A DNA stretch of 64,000 bases from Nicotiana tabacum (Eukaryota; Streptophyta; Magnoliopsida; Solanales; Solanaceae): the NCBI RefSeq assembly GCF_000715075.1, contig NC_134082.1, positions 61,963,466 through 62,027,465 on the forward strand, in the 5' to 3' direction. The notes beneath the pieces are model-generated. The model was not told where the DNA came from and ran no database searches. It was given only the letters and a program-made list of their open reading frames with translations. Positions 21,026-31,828 of this stretch are shown one piece after another. Numbering within the stretch: position 1 is the stretch's first letter; every line of letters starts with the position of its first letter. Position numbers and translations under genes: made by a program.

Positions 21026-21291
21026 TTTTTTTCATGTTCAGTTTTTACTTCCATTTTTCAATTCAAACCACCTCAAAACTTCACCAAATCATCCCAAAAC
21101 TGAGATTCAAGCTCCTTAAAATGTACCCAATCTATTCTAATAACAACCCACTCAAAAGAAAGTAAAAAATTAACTTTTTTTTTGCTTCAAATAGCTAATT
21201 GGCTAATATTAGTAATATTTTATGAATTAGCCAATTTTGTAATGAGCTACTTATATACGGATATAGCTGATAGTTTCCCTAAAACAAATCG

Positions 21292-21335
21292 TTATGTATG
21301 TATGTATGTATGTATGGATGTATGTATGTATGTAT
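21292..21335. repeat. GTAT tetranucleotide microsatellite
   Basis: About ten TATG units with one GGATG interruption, immediately left of the 111-bp tandem duplication. Confidence 0.95.
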
Positions 21336-21337
21336 AC

Positions 21338-21556
21338 TGAAGTTTTCTAGCACCATAAGTTCTCTGCAAATTTCTAATGACGTAGATGTATCTAACCGAC
21401 CAAAAATACTCTAAACTAAATTAATGTAAACATAGAATATATATATATTGAAGTTTTCTAGCACCATAAGTTTTCTGCAAATTTCTAATGACGTAGATGT
21501 ATCTAACAGACCAAAAATACTCTAAACTAAATTAATGTAAACATAAAATATCTATC
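21338..21556. repeat. Tandem duplication, period 111 bp
   Basis: Two head-to-tail copies starting TGAAGTTTTCTAGCACC at 21338 and 21449, differing at only a few positions by eye. They are bounded by a GTAT run on the left, a TA run between and a TATC run on the right. No coding content. Confidence 0.93.
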
Positions 21557-21640
21557 TATATCTATCTATTTATATTTATACTATATTAAAGCACGAAGCG
21601 GCTTAGCAAAATATCGTTCATCTTTTTTATCCTGTTAAAA
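21557..21640 (+). mobile_element. Possible Helitron 5' terminus
   Basis: TCTATTTATATTTATACTATATT followed by AAAGCACGAAG resembles the TC...TATTAAAGCACGAAG start of plant non-autonomous Helitrons. The 3' hairpin and CTAG end were not identified, so the extent is unknown. Confidence 0.35.
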
Positions 21641-23242
21641 TACAGTTCACATTGGACAAAATAATAATTTGGTTATATCCATAATATTCAGTAATAGTCA
21701 TTTAATTGATTTTCTATAATTCAGGAATAGTCATTTAATTATTTTTCTAATGTTTAGAACTTTTTAGTCAACTAAAAAATTTTCTTATTAATAATTTCCT
21801 TATCAATTTTCTACTATTTAGTAATAGCCATCTAATTATTTTTTTAATATTGAATACTTTAAAATCAATAAAAGTTTTAGCTTACACAAATTATTTTCTT
21901 ATTTGATGATGTAACATAACTGCTACTAAAATTCTAAGTTACTTTACCTTACATTTATAATCTTAAATTTGAATTACAAAAAGGAAAGTTTATGAATACA
22001 GTGCTAAAATAAAGGCACATTCGAGGACCACTTAACCGAAATTAAAGCTCCAAACGTATTCAATATAAATGGTAATAATAACCACCATATAAATATTATT
22101 TTGGACTTTAAAATTAATTAAGAATTTAATATTTCTGCTGATCTAATATTTAGGATTCTGATGTCTACTATATATTTGTCACTTTGAGTATTCTATCTCA
22201 TTCTAGAAAGAATTTCATTGGAATTAATTTACCGTGTTGAAAAATTATAGTTAACAAAACATAATACTAAATAAATATATTATTAAAAGACTTAATTTTC
22301 TAGGCAATACCTAATGACTTATTATATAATGCATATTCCTGTTAACTAGATGCAAAAGTACCTAATTTCTTGAGCAAATTTTAATAATCTTTCTATTGTA
22401 AGAGTATAATTATGTTAACTAGATGGAAGAAATTAAATATACAAAATCCTTTTCAAAGTCAAAAGCATGTAAAACACATGGCTCGTAAAAACAAGTGGAA
22501 CAAAATATGCAGATTTGATTAGTTATGTTCTCTTGTAGATATTTTGAGATAAGAAACATTCTTGAGTAATTTATTTTTTAAGAAAAAAATACCTTACTAT
22601 CTAAATCTTCGAGAAAATATTTTTCAATGTTACAAATTTGTATAATACATCTAAATAGCTAATATTACTCCTCAATATATTCATATCTTATTGCCTATTG
22701 TATGACGTTGCTTATATGTTAGCGTACAATGACACTCTTATTTCATAAAAATACTAGTACGATTTTTTTATCACAAGTTCTAAGAGAACTTTGAGTATGT
22801 CTCACATGTCTTTCTCTTTTTCTTTTTTAATTGTGCCCGGTGAAAACGCTATTGTATAAAATGAATCGAATGGAGTACCAAATTAATAGGTTTGCTGAAT
22901 CTCAGAAGCATGTCTATAGAAGCTAGTAAGAACTAGAAAACACATCAAGAGCATGCAGCAAACAAAATTAGGCCAAAACAGGTTTCCAGCAAATATTAAA
23001 AATGCCCAGAAAAGACCCACTAAAAGAGAACCAAATAACAAAAGATATGTCTCATCCTTTGTTGGTCAAATTTTCTTAAATCTTCACCTCAACCCTGAGA
23101 ATAAAAGGGCGAGTAGTAAAAAATTTCTCGCTATAATCTTCATAATTATCGATATAAGCATTATAGTGGGCAACATTTAAAGATGAATACTGCATCACCG
23201 GGGCAGTCATTCTTCCACAAGCATCACACTATATTCACAGCT
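21641..23242. other. AT-rich region and 3' flank of the prolyl isomerase gene
   Basis: Very AT-rich, with repeated TAGTCATTTAATTRTTTT words at 21690-21845. No ORF with convincing coding character. The last 150 bp before 23242 would be the 3' untranslated region of the gene to the right; no clear AATAAA was found. Confidence 0.6.
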
Positions 23243-23367
23243 TTATGCTGTTCTCTTGATGATGTGAACCCCGCTGTCAGTTTCCACGATGTCACTTATC
23301 TCGCCAACTTTTAGAGCATATGTTGCTTCTTCAAAAGGTTTCTGCATCTGACCTTTGCCAAATGGAC
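23243..23367 (-). CDS. PIN1: Pin1-type isomerase, coding exon 2
   Basis: Starts after ATGCAG with GTCCATTTGGC and encodes [15 protein letters not shown] through [12 protein letters not shown], then TAA. It completes the parvulin fold, including the substrate-pocket Met/Phe segment and the final Ser/His. Confidence 0.93.
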
Positions 23368-26300
23368 CTGCATGTGAAATCTTTAGAGGTTTGTATAACT
23401 TGCTAAACAATACAAGTAATACCCAATTCAAAAGATCATTGATGAAACATAACTCATTGCTGTCTAAGAAACTAAGAGAAATTGTGCACGTCCATTAAAA
23501 CCATCGATCTCTATATTCAGATACATTCCATGTGATAGAGCAGTATATGAACAGCTAATTGATTCAGAACTACATATTTTCTTTTATAAGTAGTTTACCT
23601 GGAACTAGGTTATCGACAATAAAGCAAAGTTAGACAAATTTTGTGGCCTTTAGGAAGCCATAAGAACCCGAAGACGAGAGACATCAACACTAAAAATATT
23701 TGTTGCCAGATTCTGAGCTATGGAATGGGGCAACATGTTATTGAGAAAACTACTACACAAAACTTGAGTGCATTAATCTGGATACAATATTTTCCTTTTC
23801 TTTTTTTGACAAGTGCGGATAATTTATTTCTCATATTTCAAACAATCTACAAGTTCAGTTAGCAAGAACAAATGTATCAGATTGCTCTATTCCACAGCTC
23901 CAGAACCTCAAAGCCTTTCAATGACACATTTATATCCTAAAAATCACTTCACTAAGCAGAGAATGCTAGTTTCTAATAAACCCCCATGGGAACATCTTAA
24001 TACATGAGCAGGAAGAAGCATTCTCTCCCGTGAAAGATACAATTAGGAGTCGTGGAGAATGTTTCTTCCGTAGTAACGGTATCGGAAGTTTCTTTCAACC
24101 TTAATTTCTTGACAGATGATAGGATAAATGAATGTCACACCCAAGGGTGGCCTAGTGATGAAGTGGGTGAGAACCATGAGATCTCAGGTTCAAATTCCAA
24201 TGGAGGCAAAAAATACTAGGTGATTTCTTCTCATCTATCCAAGCCTTGGTGGATAGAGTTACCTGCTTTCTGTTGCGGGTGGAAGGTGACAGGTATCTTG
24301 TGGAATTAGTTGAGGTGCGCGCAAGTTTGCCCAAACACCACGTTTATCAAAAAAAAAAAAAGGGATAAATGAATGTGAAATGCCTCTGCCAAACGGCTCT
24401 GTTAGTCACAATGACTTTTTAAAAATGCCTCTTTTTTTATACCAGATCACTAACTCAACAAACACACCACTAGAATTAACATGGAACCAATACGAGGGTC
24501 TGGATTAGGCCGCTATGAAACAGTTAGCAAGTTAAATTTACCTGTTTATGCATATGAAGGAAATACCAATTTGTCTACTCACCCATAGATTATGATTTTG
24601 AACTTCAAATTTCCTACCTTGGTGTAATCAGAAAGGAAGTCATAGGATGTTGATTGAGGAATTATAGTTTCGGCCATTAAATCCTGTTTGTTGCTTCTCT
24701 TTCGAAGCAAATGGCTATATTGGACAAACTATTTTAGAATCTATTGTATGCAAAATCAGGACTTTATATAACAATCAAATTTTAGTTAAAAAAGTTAATT
24801 GCCAAATAGTGTCCAAATACAACAAACTGTGGAAGTTTTTCTGAACCTTACACATGCTATGCAGAGTGGATAAGTTAAAGAATTATTCATGGTTTCAGGC
24901 TTTCAGCCAACTAGAAAGGCCTGGAAATTGCAGCGGATGTCTGTGCATGAAGAAAGAGTTTTTGTGACACCAAATTACATAAACTGTCAGATGAGAATAC
25001 AAGTTAAGCCACAGTTTTGATCTAATGTACAGTTCTACAGGAAATAAGATAAACTAAGACAGCATCCCTGCTGATTAACAAAAATGCCTTTATATCAAAT
25101 AAAAGTGCAGAATATAGGGTAAAGTTTAAAAATAAAGAAAAAATAAAAAAATCTGCAATCAGGAAGATGGCATCAGCTTGCTATGAACATTGAAATACAT
25201 TCAATCAAACACTCATCCTTCGTCTAGATTGCTGCATTTTAAATCCTCGTGAGGATAAAATTAATACTACCTCAATTCCATTTTGTACTATCACTTTTTT
25301 CTTGTACCTTGTTCTACAAATATTGACCCATTTTCTGGTGACGAAATTACAACATTCAAAGATTATAACATATGACGGTTATTGCTTTGTATTGTTTTAA
25401 ACTTACTATGACATCCTTACACTCTTCTGACATTTTCACCCATTATTTAAACATAATTTGAACAAACTCAAATGTAACAATTCAAGTAAATTTCTTTTTT
25501 TAATTGTCGCATTAGTCAAACAACATCCATGGAAAAACACCAGAAAGCATCTAAAAGCATGAGTCCTAAGACATATAACCACAACATAAAGGAGATATAT
25601 AAAGAACATGACATGCTAAGATACAAAAAAGTAAGAATTGGAACAGAATATGGAGGCAAATAGCATGAAAACAAATGGACTAAGCTCACATTTGGCCATA
25701 GATTTTGGCTACTTTTTTTTCAAAAAAAAAAAAAAATTGAAAATATTGTTTGTTCATGGAATATGATCAGTTTTTGAAAAAAAAAATCAAGCTCCCAAAA
25801 ACTGGTTTAGGGCAGATTTTGGGTGAAATTTTTCTTCCACTCACAAAACTTCAACGTTTTTTTCAAATAAAATGCATGTCCAAACACAATTTCAACTTCC
25901 AAAAATTATTTTTCAACACAACGTCAAAAACTCTTTTTCCAAATTTCAACCAAGTCTATGTCCAAACGCTAGCTTAAGAATGAGGACAAAACCCCTTTCA
26001 GATTTCGAATGGTTTATCATTGAACACAGCCGCAAAAGTATAGCAAACAAGACACTGAAGAGCATGAGGTACTGACTTTTTAGAAGCAAGAAATGATTTA
26101 CAAAAACACAAAATCTCTAACATACTTAATGAAAGAAATAGGGGCGGAGGGAGAAGCAGATTATATCTATAGCTCCAGTGGGAAGCATTAGTTTCCCCAC
26201 TTCCTCATTTAATTAGTTTTCACCAAGGTTGGAAGATGATATTTGTCAAGAAGCAGAGACTATCTGGCTAGAGATTGAAGACTACCCTGCTCCCGGAGAT

Positions 26301-27992
26301 TTAGATAAGTAGATAGATGGGTAGAATTGACACAAAAATCAACCGGAACTGCTCGTTATCTGCAACATAGAGACAAGGCCTCCAAACTCGGGCACTGAAT
26401 ATTCAACTATTCAAGAAGAATCCATCACTTCAGAGTTCGATGTCTTCAATTTTTACACCAATCCTTCAGTAGGAATTGGTACTCATAGGCTCTATGAAGC
26501 AGAAAGTGTCTGGGAAAAAGTGAGATACAGTTGCACTTAAATGCATTGATTCCTCGAAGATGGCCATCTAAATGCAGATAGGAGACTTCCAGACGACGAT
26601 TGTAGCTCAGACCAATCTGCTGGAAGCAGTAATGCCACTACTTCTTTTGTGGAGGGTTTTTATCTCCTTTCGGCACGAGATTTTTATACCAGTGTAGGAT
26701 AAGTTTGAGTTTCAGAAAACCACAACATATTATAAGACAACTTATTGAGTATTGAAATGAAATGAGCCAAATAGACTGAAACTGATTCATATACCTAACC
26801 CCAACTAGTTCAGGATGGAGGCGTAGTTATCCATGTTGTTGTATTAGTTCTTATGGGAAGTATGTGAAAGCCAAAGAAAGGGCAGAGATCCCATTCAGAA
26901 TATAATGGGAGGTGGCACTGGGGAGGACTAGAAATTGAAAGAAAACGCAGACCAACTTTTCCCTTTACAACTAAGTATAAACTACGGAAAAAACATATTA
27001 TACAACAATATTGAGGGTCTCTAGATACATGTTCCCATGGGGCTTAAAGAATGAGTTTGATTTTTTCCTTGGCAACTTTTCATGACCTCTTTTTTTTAAA
27101 AAAAAAAATCTTATGCAAGAATTTCATGCATGCATGACAATTAAAGGAACTAAATCAACAAACTCAAACACACAAAATTTACTTTTTCTTGAGGGTAACT
27201 GAACTAAAAGAACAATCACTTGCTTCCACAGATTCAGTCGAATAACTTTGCCAAAACCAAATGCAAAGAATAGATGATCCTGCTAAGAACGCATTAAATA
27301 AGATACCACTTGGTCATGAAGGCTTTAGCAAGTAAATAAGTTTCTCATAAGGGAAAAGAATACTTAAAACAGTCCTGCGGGTAACTCTATCATCCCTAGG
27401 AAGACATAGGGAGAACTTCAGAGTATAAATTCTTCAAATACTTCACCCATTTTTCTATAAAGTTTCGAATAACTAGCAAAAAGAAAAAAGAGGATTTAGT
27501 TCACTCAAATACTCTGTCTCATTCTACACGACACTACTACTATTTACAAGCATATATTTTTTTTACTATAGACTTTTTCATATAATTTCAAATGCTTTTA
27601 AATTTAATTTTTTTTATCAATTTTGGATACTTTTATTTGTACTTTTTATTGTTTTACTTTTAGTGCTTTTCCTACAGTATATAAATTACTTAATTCATCA
27701 CCAAAAAAATAAAATAAAGGACTTTTAAAGTCTAGGGTTACTGACCGAGATCACCGCCGCGTTTGGCGGAGCTACAGTCGGAATGAGTAGCAGCCACGTC
27801 ATCGAACTTAGCTTTGCCGGAGACAATGTCTTCACGGAGAGATTTGAGCTGAGAGACGGCGGCGTCTTTGGTGGTGTTGGAGATGACGTGGCCTTCTGGA
27901 TCCTTCCAGGAAGCCTTACGACGTGATCCCCGATGCTTAATGAGTATATGGGAAGCCCTGACTTTTTCGCCGCCGGAGGAGGATGAGGACAT
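23243..27992 (-). CDS. PIN1: Pin1-type (parvulin) peptidyl-prolyl cis-trans isomerase, two coding exons
   Basis: The spliced product is 123 residues from the ATG at 27992-27990: exon 1 27992-27746 (247 nt) and exon 2 23367-23243 (125 nt, stop TAA). The donor is CTCG|GTCAGT, the acceptor ATGCAG|GTCC, and the junction restores G-D-L-G-P-F-G-K. It is a single parvulin domain without a WW domain, like plant Pin1At (about 119 residues). Active-site residues by Pin1 equivalence are His15 (SHILIKH), Arg24-Arg25, Cys73 (DCSSAKRGG), Ser114 and His117 (TDSGVHII). The enzyme isomerises phospho-Ser/Thr-Pro bonds, in nucleus and cytosol, and in plants is linked to flowering and hormone signalling. The frame stays open upstream to an ATG at 28166 (58 more residues, Lys-rich). 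It is the only intact-looking host gene here. Confidence 0.92.
24136..24362 (+). mobile_element. tRNA-derived SINE with poly(A) tail, 14-bp target duplication
   Basis: A head with GGTGGCCTAGTGATGAAG (A-box-like) and GGTTCAAATTCC (B box) is followed by a body and an A run at about 24349-24361. The flanks are a perfect 14-bp duplication GGATAAATGAATGT (24122-24135 and 24363-24376). It differs from the TS SINE in body and tail, so it belongs to another solanaceous SINE family. It lies antisense to the host gene, inside its intron. Confidence 0.9.
25680..25985. mobile_element. MITE in the Pin1-type gene intron
   Basis: The left end TAAGCTCACATTTGGCCATA (25681) and the right end read on the other strand, TAAGCTAGCGTTTGGACATA, form an inverted repeat of about 25 bp with few mismatches. 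The interior is A- and T-run rich. No transposase. Exact ends and duplication are uncertain because the flanks themselves look inverted (AAGCTT-like). Confidence 0.6.
26790..26846 (+). mobile_element. SINE 3'-tail fragment
   Basis: ACCTAACCCCAACTAGTTCA followed by GGATGGAGGCGTAGTTATCC and GTTGTTG resembles the tail of a common solanaceous SINE. The head is missing. Confidence 0.45.
27746..27992 (-). CDS. PIN1: Pin1-type isomerase, coding exon 1
   Basis: Encodes residues 1-82 plus the first base of Gly83, ending K-R-G-G-D-L at a GTCAGT donor (intron starts at 27745). It carries the catalytic His, the Arg pair that binds phosphate, and the catalytic Cys. I chose the ATG at 27992 because it matches the length of plant single-domain Pin1 and leaves room for a 5' untranslated region below the TATA-like sites at 28185-28214. 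Confidence 0.9.
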
Positions 27993-28166
27993 TTTGGACT
28001 TTTTCTTGTGCTTGTCCGACGGTCGATCTGCTGAAGAGATCGATGTCTTCTTCCTCTTCTTATCCGAATCTATTTTTGCAGATTTCGTTGTACTGATTGA
28101 AGAGGGAATGAGCTGAGAATTGCAGAGTATTTGAGGGTTTTTTCTGCTGATACAGTTATCACTCAC
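27993..28166 (-). other. In-frame upstream extension of the Pin1-type ORF
   Basis: 58 codons without a stop join the isomerase frame, from an ATG at 28166. The peptide is Ser/Lys-rich with two basic clusters, DKKRKK and DKHKKKSK, resembling a bipartite nuclear-localisation signal. If transcribed, it would give a 181-residue isoform. TATA-like sites only 20-45 bp upstream argue that most transcripts begin near or inside it. Confidence 0.4.
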
Positions 28167-28184
28167 TCTTGGAAATTACACGCG

Positions 28185-28214
28185 CATATATACGCCTGTA
28201 TTGTATCTATAAAG
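28185..28214 (-). promoter_or_regulatory. TATA-like core promoter of the Pin1-type gene
   Basis: The minus strand has CTTTATAG (28214-28207) and CGTATATATG (28194-28185), about 195-220 bp upstream of the preferred ATG. Either could set transcription start near 28160-28180. Confidence 0.45.
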
Positions 28215-29135
28215 AGTCAATTGTCACAAGAGTCACAACAGTCCGCGGAATGTAATCTAAAACAATTGCTTCAGTCAATCTAAAATTAAATGTCAAAAGA
28301 TCTAATATGAATTTTGTAATATTTAATTTGGTAATGATGTTGTGTTTGATTAATTTGTGACTTGTGAGTACCTTAATTAATTAATTAATCTGGTAGCAAG
28401 CACCTACTACAATTCACGAGTTGTACAAATTTCAGTTAAACATGTTTACCAAAATTAGAGTTGTACACTCACATGAGTGTTATAACATCTCAGACATTTG
28501 ATCATTCATTTGAGTACAATAGTTTCATACGGACTAGAGATTAGTGAATTAAGTATTAAGAATGATTTCATTAGTGAAGGCTTATGACAAATCAATGAAA
28601 AATAAATACTTCTTCCTCCGAAAAAAGAATGATGTTAGAGTACAAGTGCTGAAACACACAAAATCATACATCAATTTCTCAATTTTTGTTAAGTAAAATC
28701 TGATTATGAAGAAACCTCACATAATGTATTTTAGGTTACGTTTTTTTATAATAAATTGATTTAAAAAGTACAATCATATATAATAGTTAAATATAAAATG
28801 TGACAGAAGAAATAATATATATTTTTGCACATAGTTGATGTTTCTTAGGGAAGGATAAAATGAAAGATTTAAGAGCACTTATAAGTTCCCTCAAATTCCA
28901 TTCCCCTTTTGCACAAGTAATTTTAAAATTTTGCCTTGAAATTCGAGATGAATTTGCAATCCAAACTCAAGTGCAAACAAATGTTCAAGGATCAACATAT
29001 TGATTCCTCTTTATATGATTAAGAAATTTAATGATGTTTTGTAGAGCATTAGAAAAAGTAGAGGTCCAAAGAGCTGGTGCACCCCATTGGTTTGCCAAAA
29101 TAAAATCTAGAGATAGCACCACAAAGATAAAATCT
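28215..29135. other. Intergenic AT-rich sequence upstream of the Pin1-type gene
   Basis: No convincing ORF, tRNA or named repeat. Contains TTAATTAATTAATTAATC at 28373-28390. Likely holds the upstream promoter of the isomerase gene. Confidence 0.6.
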
Positions 29136-29138
29136 TTA

Positions 29139-29365
29139 GGGCTCGTTTGGTAAGAGGGAAAAGGGACAATTAATTCCGAAATTAAATTTGAGATAAGTTT
29201 ATTCCATGTTTGATTGGGATAAAATCGTGATATAGCTAATCTCATGATTAGTTATCCCGGGTTTGTAGTGTTTTTTCCCATGAAAGGGTGGGACAACTAA
29301 TCCCAAAATAATTAATTCTGAGATAATTAATCATGAGATAACTTATTTCTCAACCAAACGACCCC
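29139..29365. mobile_element. Tourist-like MITE (TTA target duplication)
   Basis: 227 bp with terminal inverted repeats GGGCTCGTTTGGTAAGAG on the left and GGGGTCGTTTGGTTGAG on the other strand at the right. It is flanked by TTA (29136-29138 and 29366-29368). Size, AT-rich palindromic body and TTA duplication fit PIF/Harbinger-type MITEs. Confidence 0.85.
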
Positions 29366-29462
29366 TTAGAGATTCACCAAAAAGATAAAATCTAATGAAA
29401 TGAATGGAATATCTAAAATGGGATCAAAGGAGGACTGAAGATAGTCCCCACTAACTGAGTAA

Positions 29463-29660
29463 GAGCATGTTTGGCCAAGCTGCTAAAAATTACTTATTTT
29501 GAAAAGAGCTTTTCAAAAAAAAATACTTTTAAGGGTTGTGGTTTGTAATTGACCAATTCATTTGAGAAGTGCTTTTTTGCAATATTTGATAAACAAATTG
29601 TGTTTGATCAATCTTTTCAAAAAGTATTTTTGAGCTTCAAATTGCGAAATGTTCAGTATA
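29463..29660. mobile_element. MITE-like sequence, one end recognised
   Basis: Starts AGAGCATGTTTGGCCAAGC and has an AT-rich self-complementary body (CTTTTCAAAA words in both orientations at 29505-29520 and 29605-29620). The right end was not located. Confidence 0.35.
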
Positions 29661-30244
29661 CAATTAGTATTATTTGAAAGAGAGGAATAAATTTAAATAT
29701 TTATTATAAGAGAATTCAATTAATTTTTTATTTTTATTTAATTAGAATATAAAAGATAAAGTAAAAATATATATTAAAATTTTAATCAATATAAAAATAT
29801 AGTTATCAAAAGCAATAATAATAATAGATATCTAGTATTACTTATTGTTTGCGTGATGATTCAAATATATCAAAATACAATCATTCAATATAATTTAAAA
29901 ACTGCTTCATAAGTCATATCTAAAAGAAGTGATCTATTTTTACTAAAGATACTATTTCAAAGAAAAATAGGAGAAAAAGAATAAATATACGATAAAAATA
30001 AAATAAATAAATAAATAAATAAGAAAAAAGGGACAATAGAAAAAAAATGGTCACAACATGTATGATAAAGAAATACGAAAGTGAAGAATCTACAGAAAGA
30101 GAAGTAATAACAACAACTAGCAAAATAAGATAACCAAGCAAAGTAAACAACATGTAATAATAATATCTAAGAATGGAAAATACGAGAATGACACTAATAC
30201 TATAAGTAAGGAAAAGAGATATCGATATGAAAAATAAAAATGCT
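29661..30244. other. AT-rich spacer next to LINE fragment A
   Basis: Very AT-rich with A-rich runs and an AAAT repeat near 29998-30022. No coding or structural feature supported. The 3' end of the LINE fragment lies at about 30245. Confidence 0.6.
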
Positions 30245-31735
30245 CGACTACTAACTAACCAGCTACCTTAATCCTCGACCTCAACACCCTCCTATCGAGG
30301 ATCGTGTCCTCGGTAAGCTGAAGATATGTCATGTCCTGCATGATTACCTCCCCATAGTACTTCTTCGACCTATCTCTACCTCTCCTTGTATTCACCATAG
30401 CCAACCCTCGTACCTCCTCACTAGAGTATATGTACATCTCCTCTTCACATGTCCAAACCATCTCAATCTCACTTCCCTCATCTTGTCCTCTACACAAGCC
30501 ACTCCCTCCTTGTCTCGAATATTTTTTTCTTAATCATATCTCTCTTTGTATGCTCACACATCCATCTCAGCATCCTCATTTCCGCTGCTTTTATCTTCAA
30601 CATCTTGACTGGCCAAAATTTCATCCATAAGATATAGTCGGTCTGACAACCTCTTTGTAAAACTTATCTTCAAGTCTTGGTGGTACATTCTTGTCATATA
30701 AGATGTTGGACGCGAGCCTCCATTTTATCCATCCTGTTTAAACACGATGTGTGATATCCTCGTTGATCTCTCTATTATCTTGGATAATATATCCAAGATA
30801 CTTAAAACCTTTTCTCTTGGGGATGACTTGTGTATTCAGTCTCACTTCAACATCTACCTCCTAAGTCACGTCACTGAACTTGTACTCCAAGTATTCTATT
30901 TTAGTCATGCTCAACCTGAAACTGTTAGACTCCAGGGTATGCCTCCAAACATCTAGCCTCGCTTTCACACAGTCTCGCATCTTGTCAATCAACACTATAT
31001 CATCTTCAAATAATATGTATCGCGGCACCTCCCCTTGGATGTGCCGCGTCAACTCATCCATCACCAATGCAAATAAGAACGGTCTGAGAGCTAATATCTG
31101 ATGCGACCCCATTACAACTAGAAAGTGTTATGAGTCTCTTCCTACTGTCCTCACTGGCGTCTTGGCTCTGTCTTACATGTTAATAATCGCCCTAGTATAA
31201 GAGAAAGGTACACCTCTAGCCTCCAAATATCTCTACATAACCTCCTTTAGGACTTTATCATATGCTTTTTCTAGGTCGATGAATGCCATATGTAGGTCCC
31301 TTTTTCATATCCCTATATTGTTTCCACCAATCTCTTCACGAGAGGAATAGCTTATGTAGTTGATTATCCCGGCATGAATCCGGACTGGTTCTCAAAAATA
31401 GATACACTCTTCATCACCCTTATCTCCACTACCCTCTTCCAAATCTTTGTAGTGTGACTTAATAGTTTGATATCCCTATAGTTATTTTAATTTTGAATAT
31501 TACCCTTGTTATTATACAATAAAATCATTGTACTTCATATCTATTTCTCGTGCACTTTTGCAGTCCTAAAAATGACATTAAACAACCTCGTAAGCCACTC
31601 CAAACTTGTCTTACATGCGCTCTTTCAAAATTTCACAAGTATCTCGTCAGGACCGGTCGCTCTTCCCCTGATCATCTTACGTATAGCCCCTCAACCTTCA
31701 ATACCTTAACACGCCTACAATATCCATAATTGCGA
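30245..31735 (-). pseudogene. RTE-type LINE fragment A (5'-truncated)
   Basis: The minus strand retains the middle and C-terminus of a plant RTE-clade [16 protein letters not shown] near 31270, MDELTRHIQGEVPRYILFEDDIVLID (FEDD where FADD is usual) near 31050-30980, WRHTLESNSFRLS, and the C-terminal QLTEDTILDRRVLRSRIKVA near 30260. Many stops and frame changes break it. The endonuclease and N-terminal RT are missing, which is common for LINE insertions truncated during reverse transcription. It lies in the same orientation as fragment B. Confidence 0.82.
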
Positions 31736-31828
31736 CTTTGAGCATGTAATTTTTGCCTTATTTAAAGTTTCTCCTAGAAATAACTTTAATTAGTAATTTA
31801 GTTGTCTTTGATTTTATAGGATTTTTAG
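31736..31828. other. Spacer between LINE fragments
   Basis: Short AT-rich sequence; no feature recognised. Confidence 0.5.

Larger units (their letters stand above)
20228..21279. mobile_element. MULE-like non-autonomous element with 9-bp target duplication
   Basis: The ends are GGGAAACTTACAC (20228) and, on the other strand, GGGAAACTATCAG (21279), giving short inverted repeats of about 8-12 bp. The flanks are a perfect 9-bp duplication TAAAACAAA (20219-20227 and 21280-21288). A 9-bp duplication is characteristic of Mutator-like elements; the short terminal repeats suggest a degenerate or non-TIR form. The 1052 bp contain no transposase and include a later TS SINE. The interior carries ATACATGTGATAC-type repeats (20900-21025). 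Confidence 0.78.
23368..27745 (-). other. 4378-bp intron of the Pin1-type gene
   Basis: Bounded by GT...AG (GTCAGT donor, TGCAG acceptor). It contains a plus-strand SINE (24136-24362), a MITE (about 25680-25985), a SINE-tail fragment (26790-26846) and otherwise AT-rich unique-looking sequence. No exon between the two coding exons is needed, because the junction already matches the family without gaps. Confidence 0.85.

Noticed and set aside
22750..22850. 3' end of the Helitron suspected at 21557
   Set aside because: An ACTAGT occurs near 22755 but no stable hairpin stands 10-12 bp before it, so the element's extent was left open.
24136..24362. An alternative exon of the Pin1-type gene in the intron
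   Set aside because: The open frame on the minus strand (24152-24334) lies fully within a SINE, and exon 1 and exon 2 already join without a gap in the protein family.
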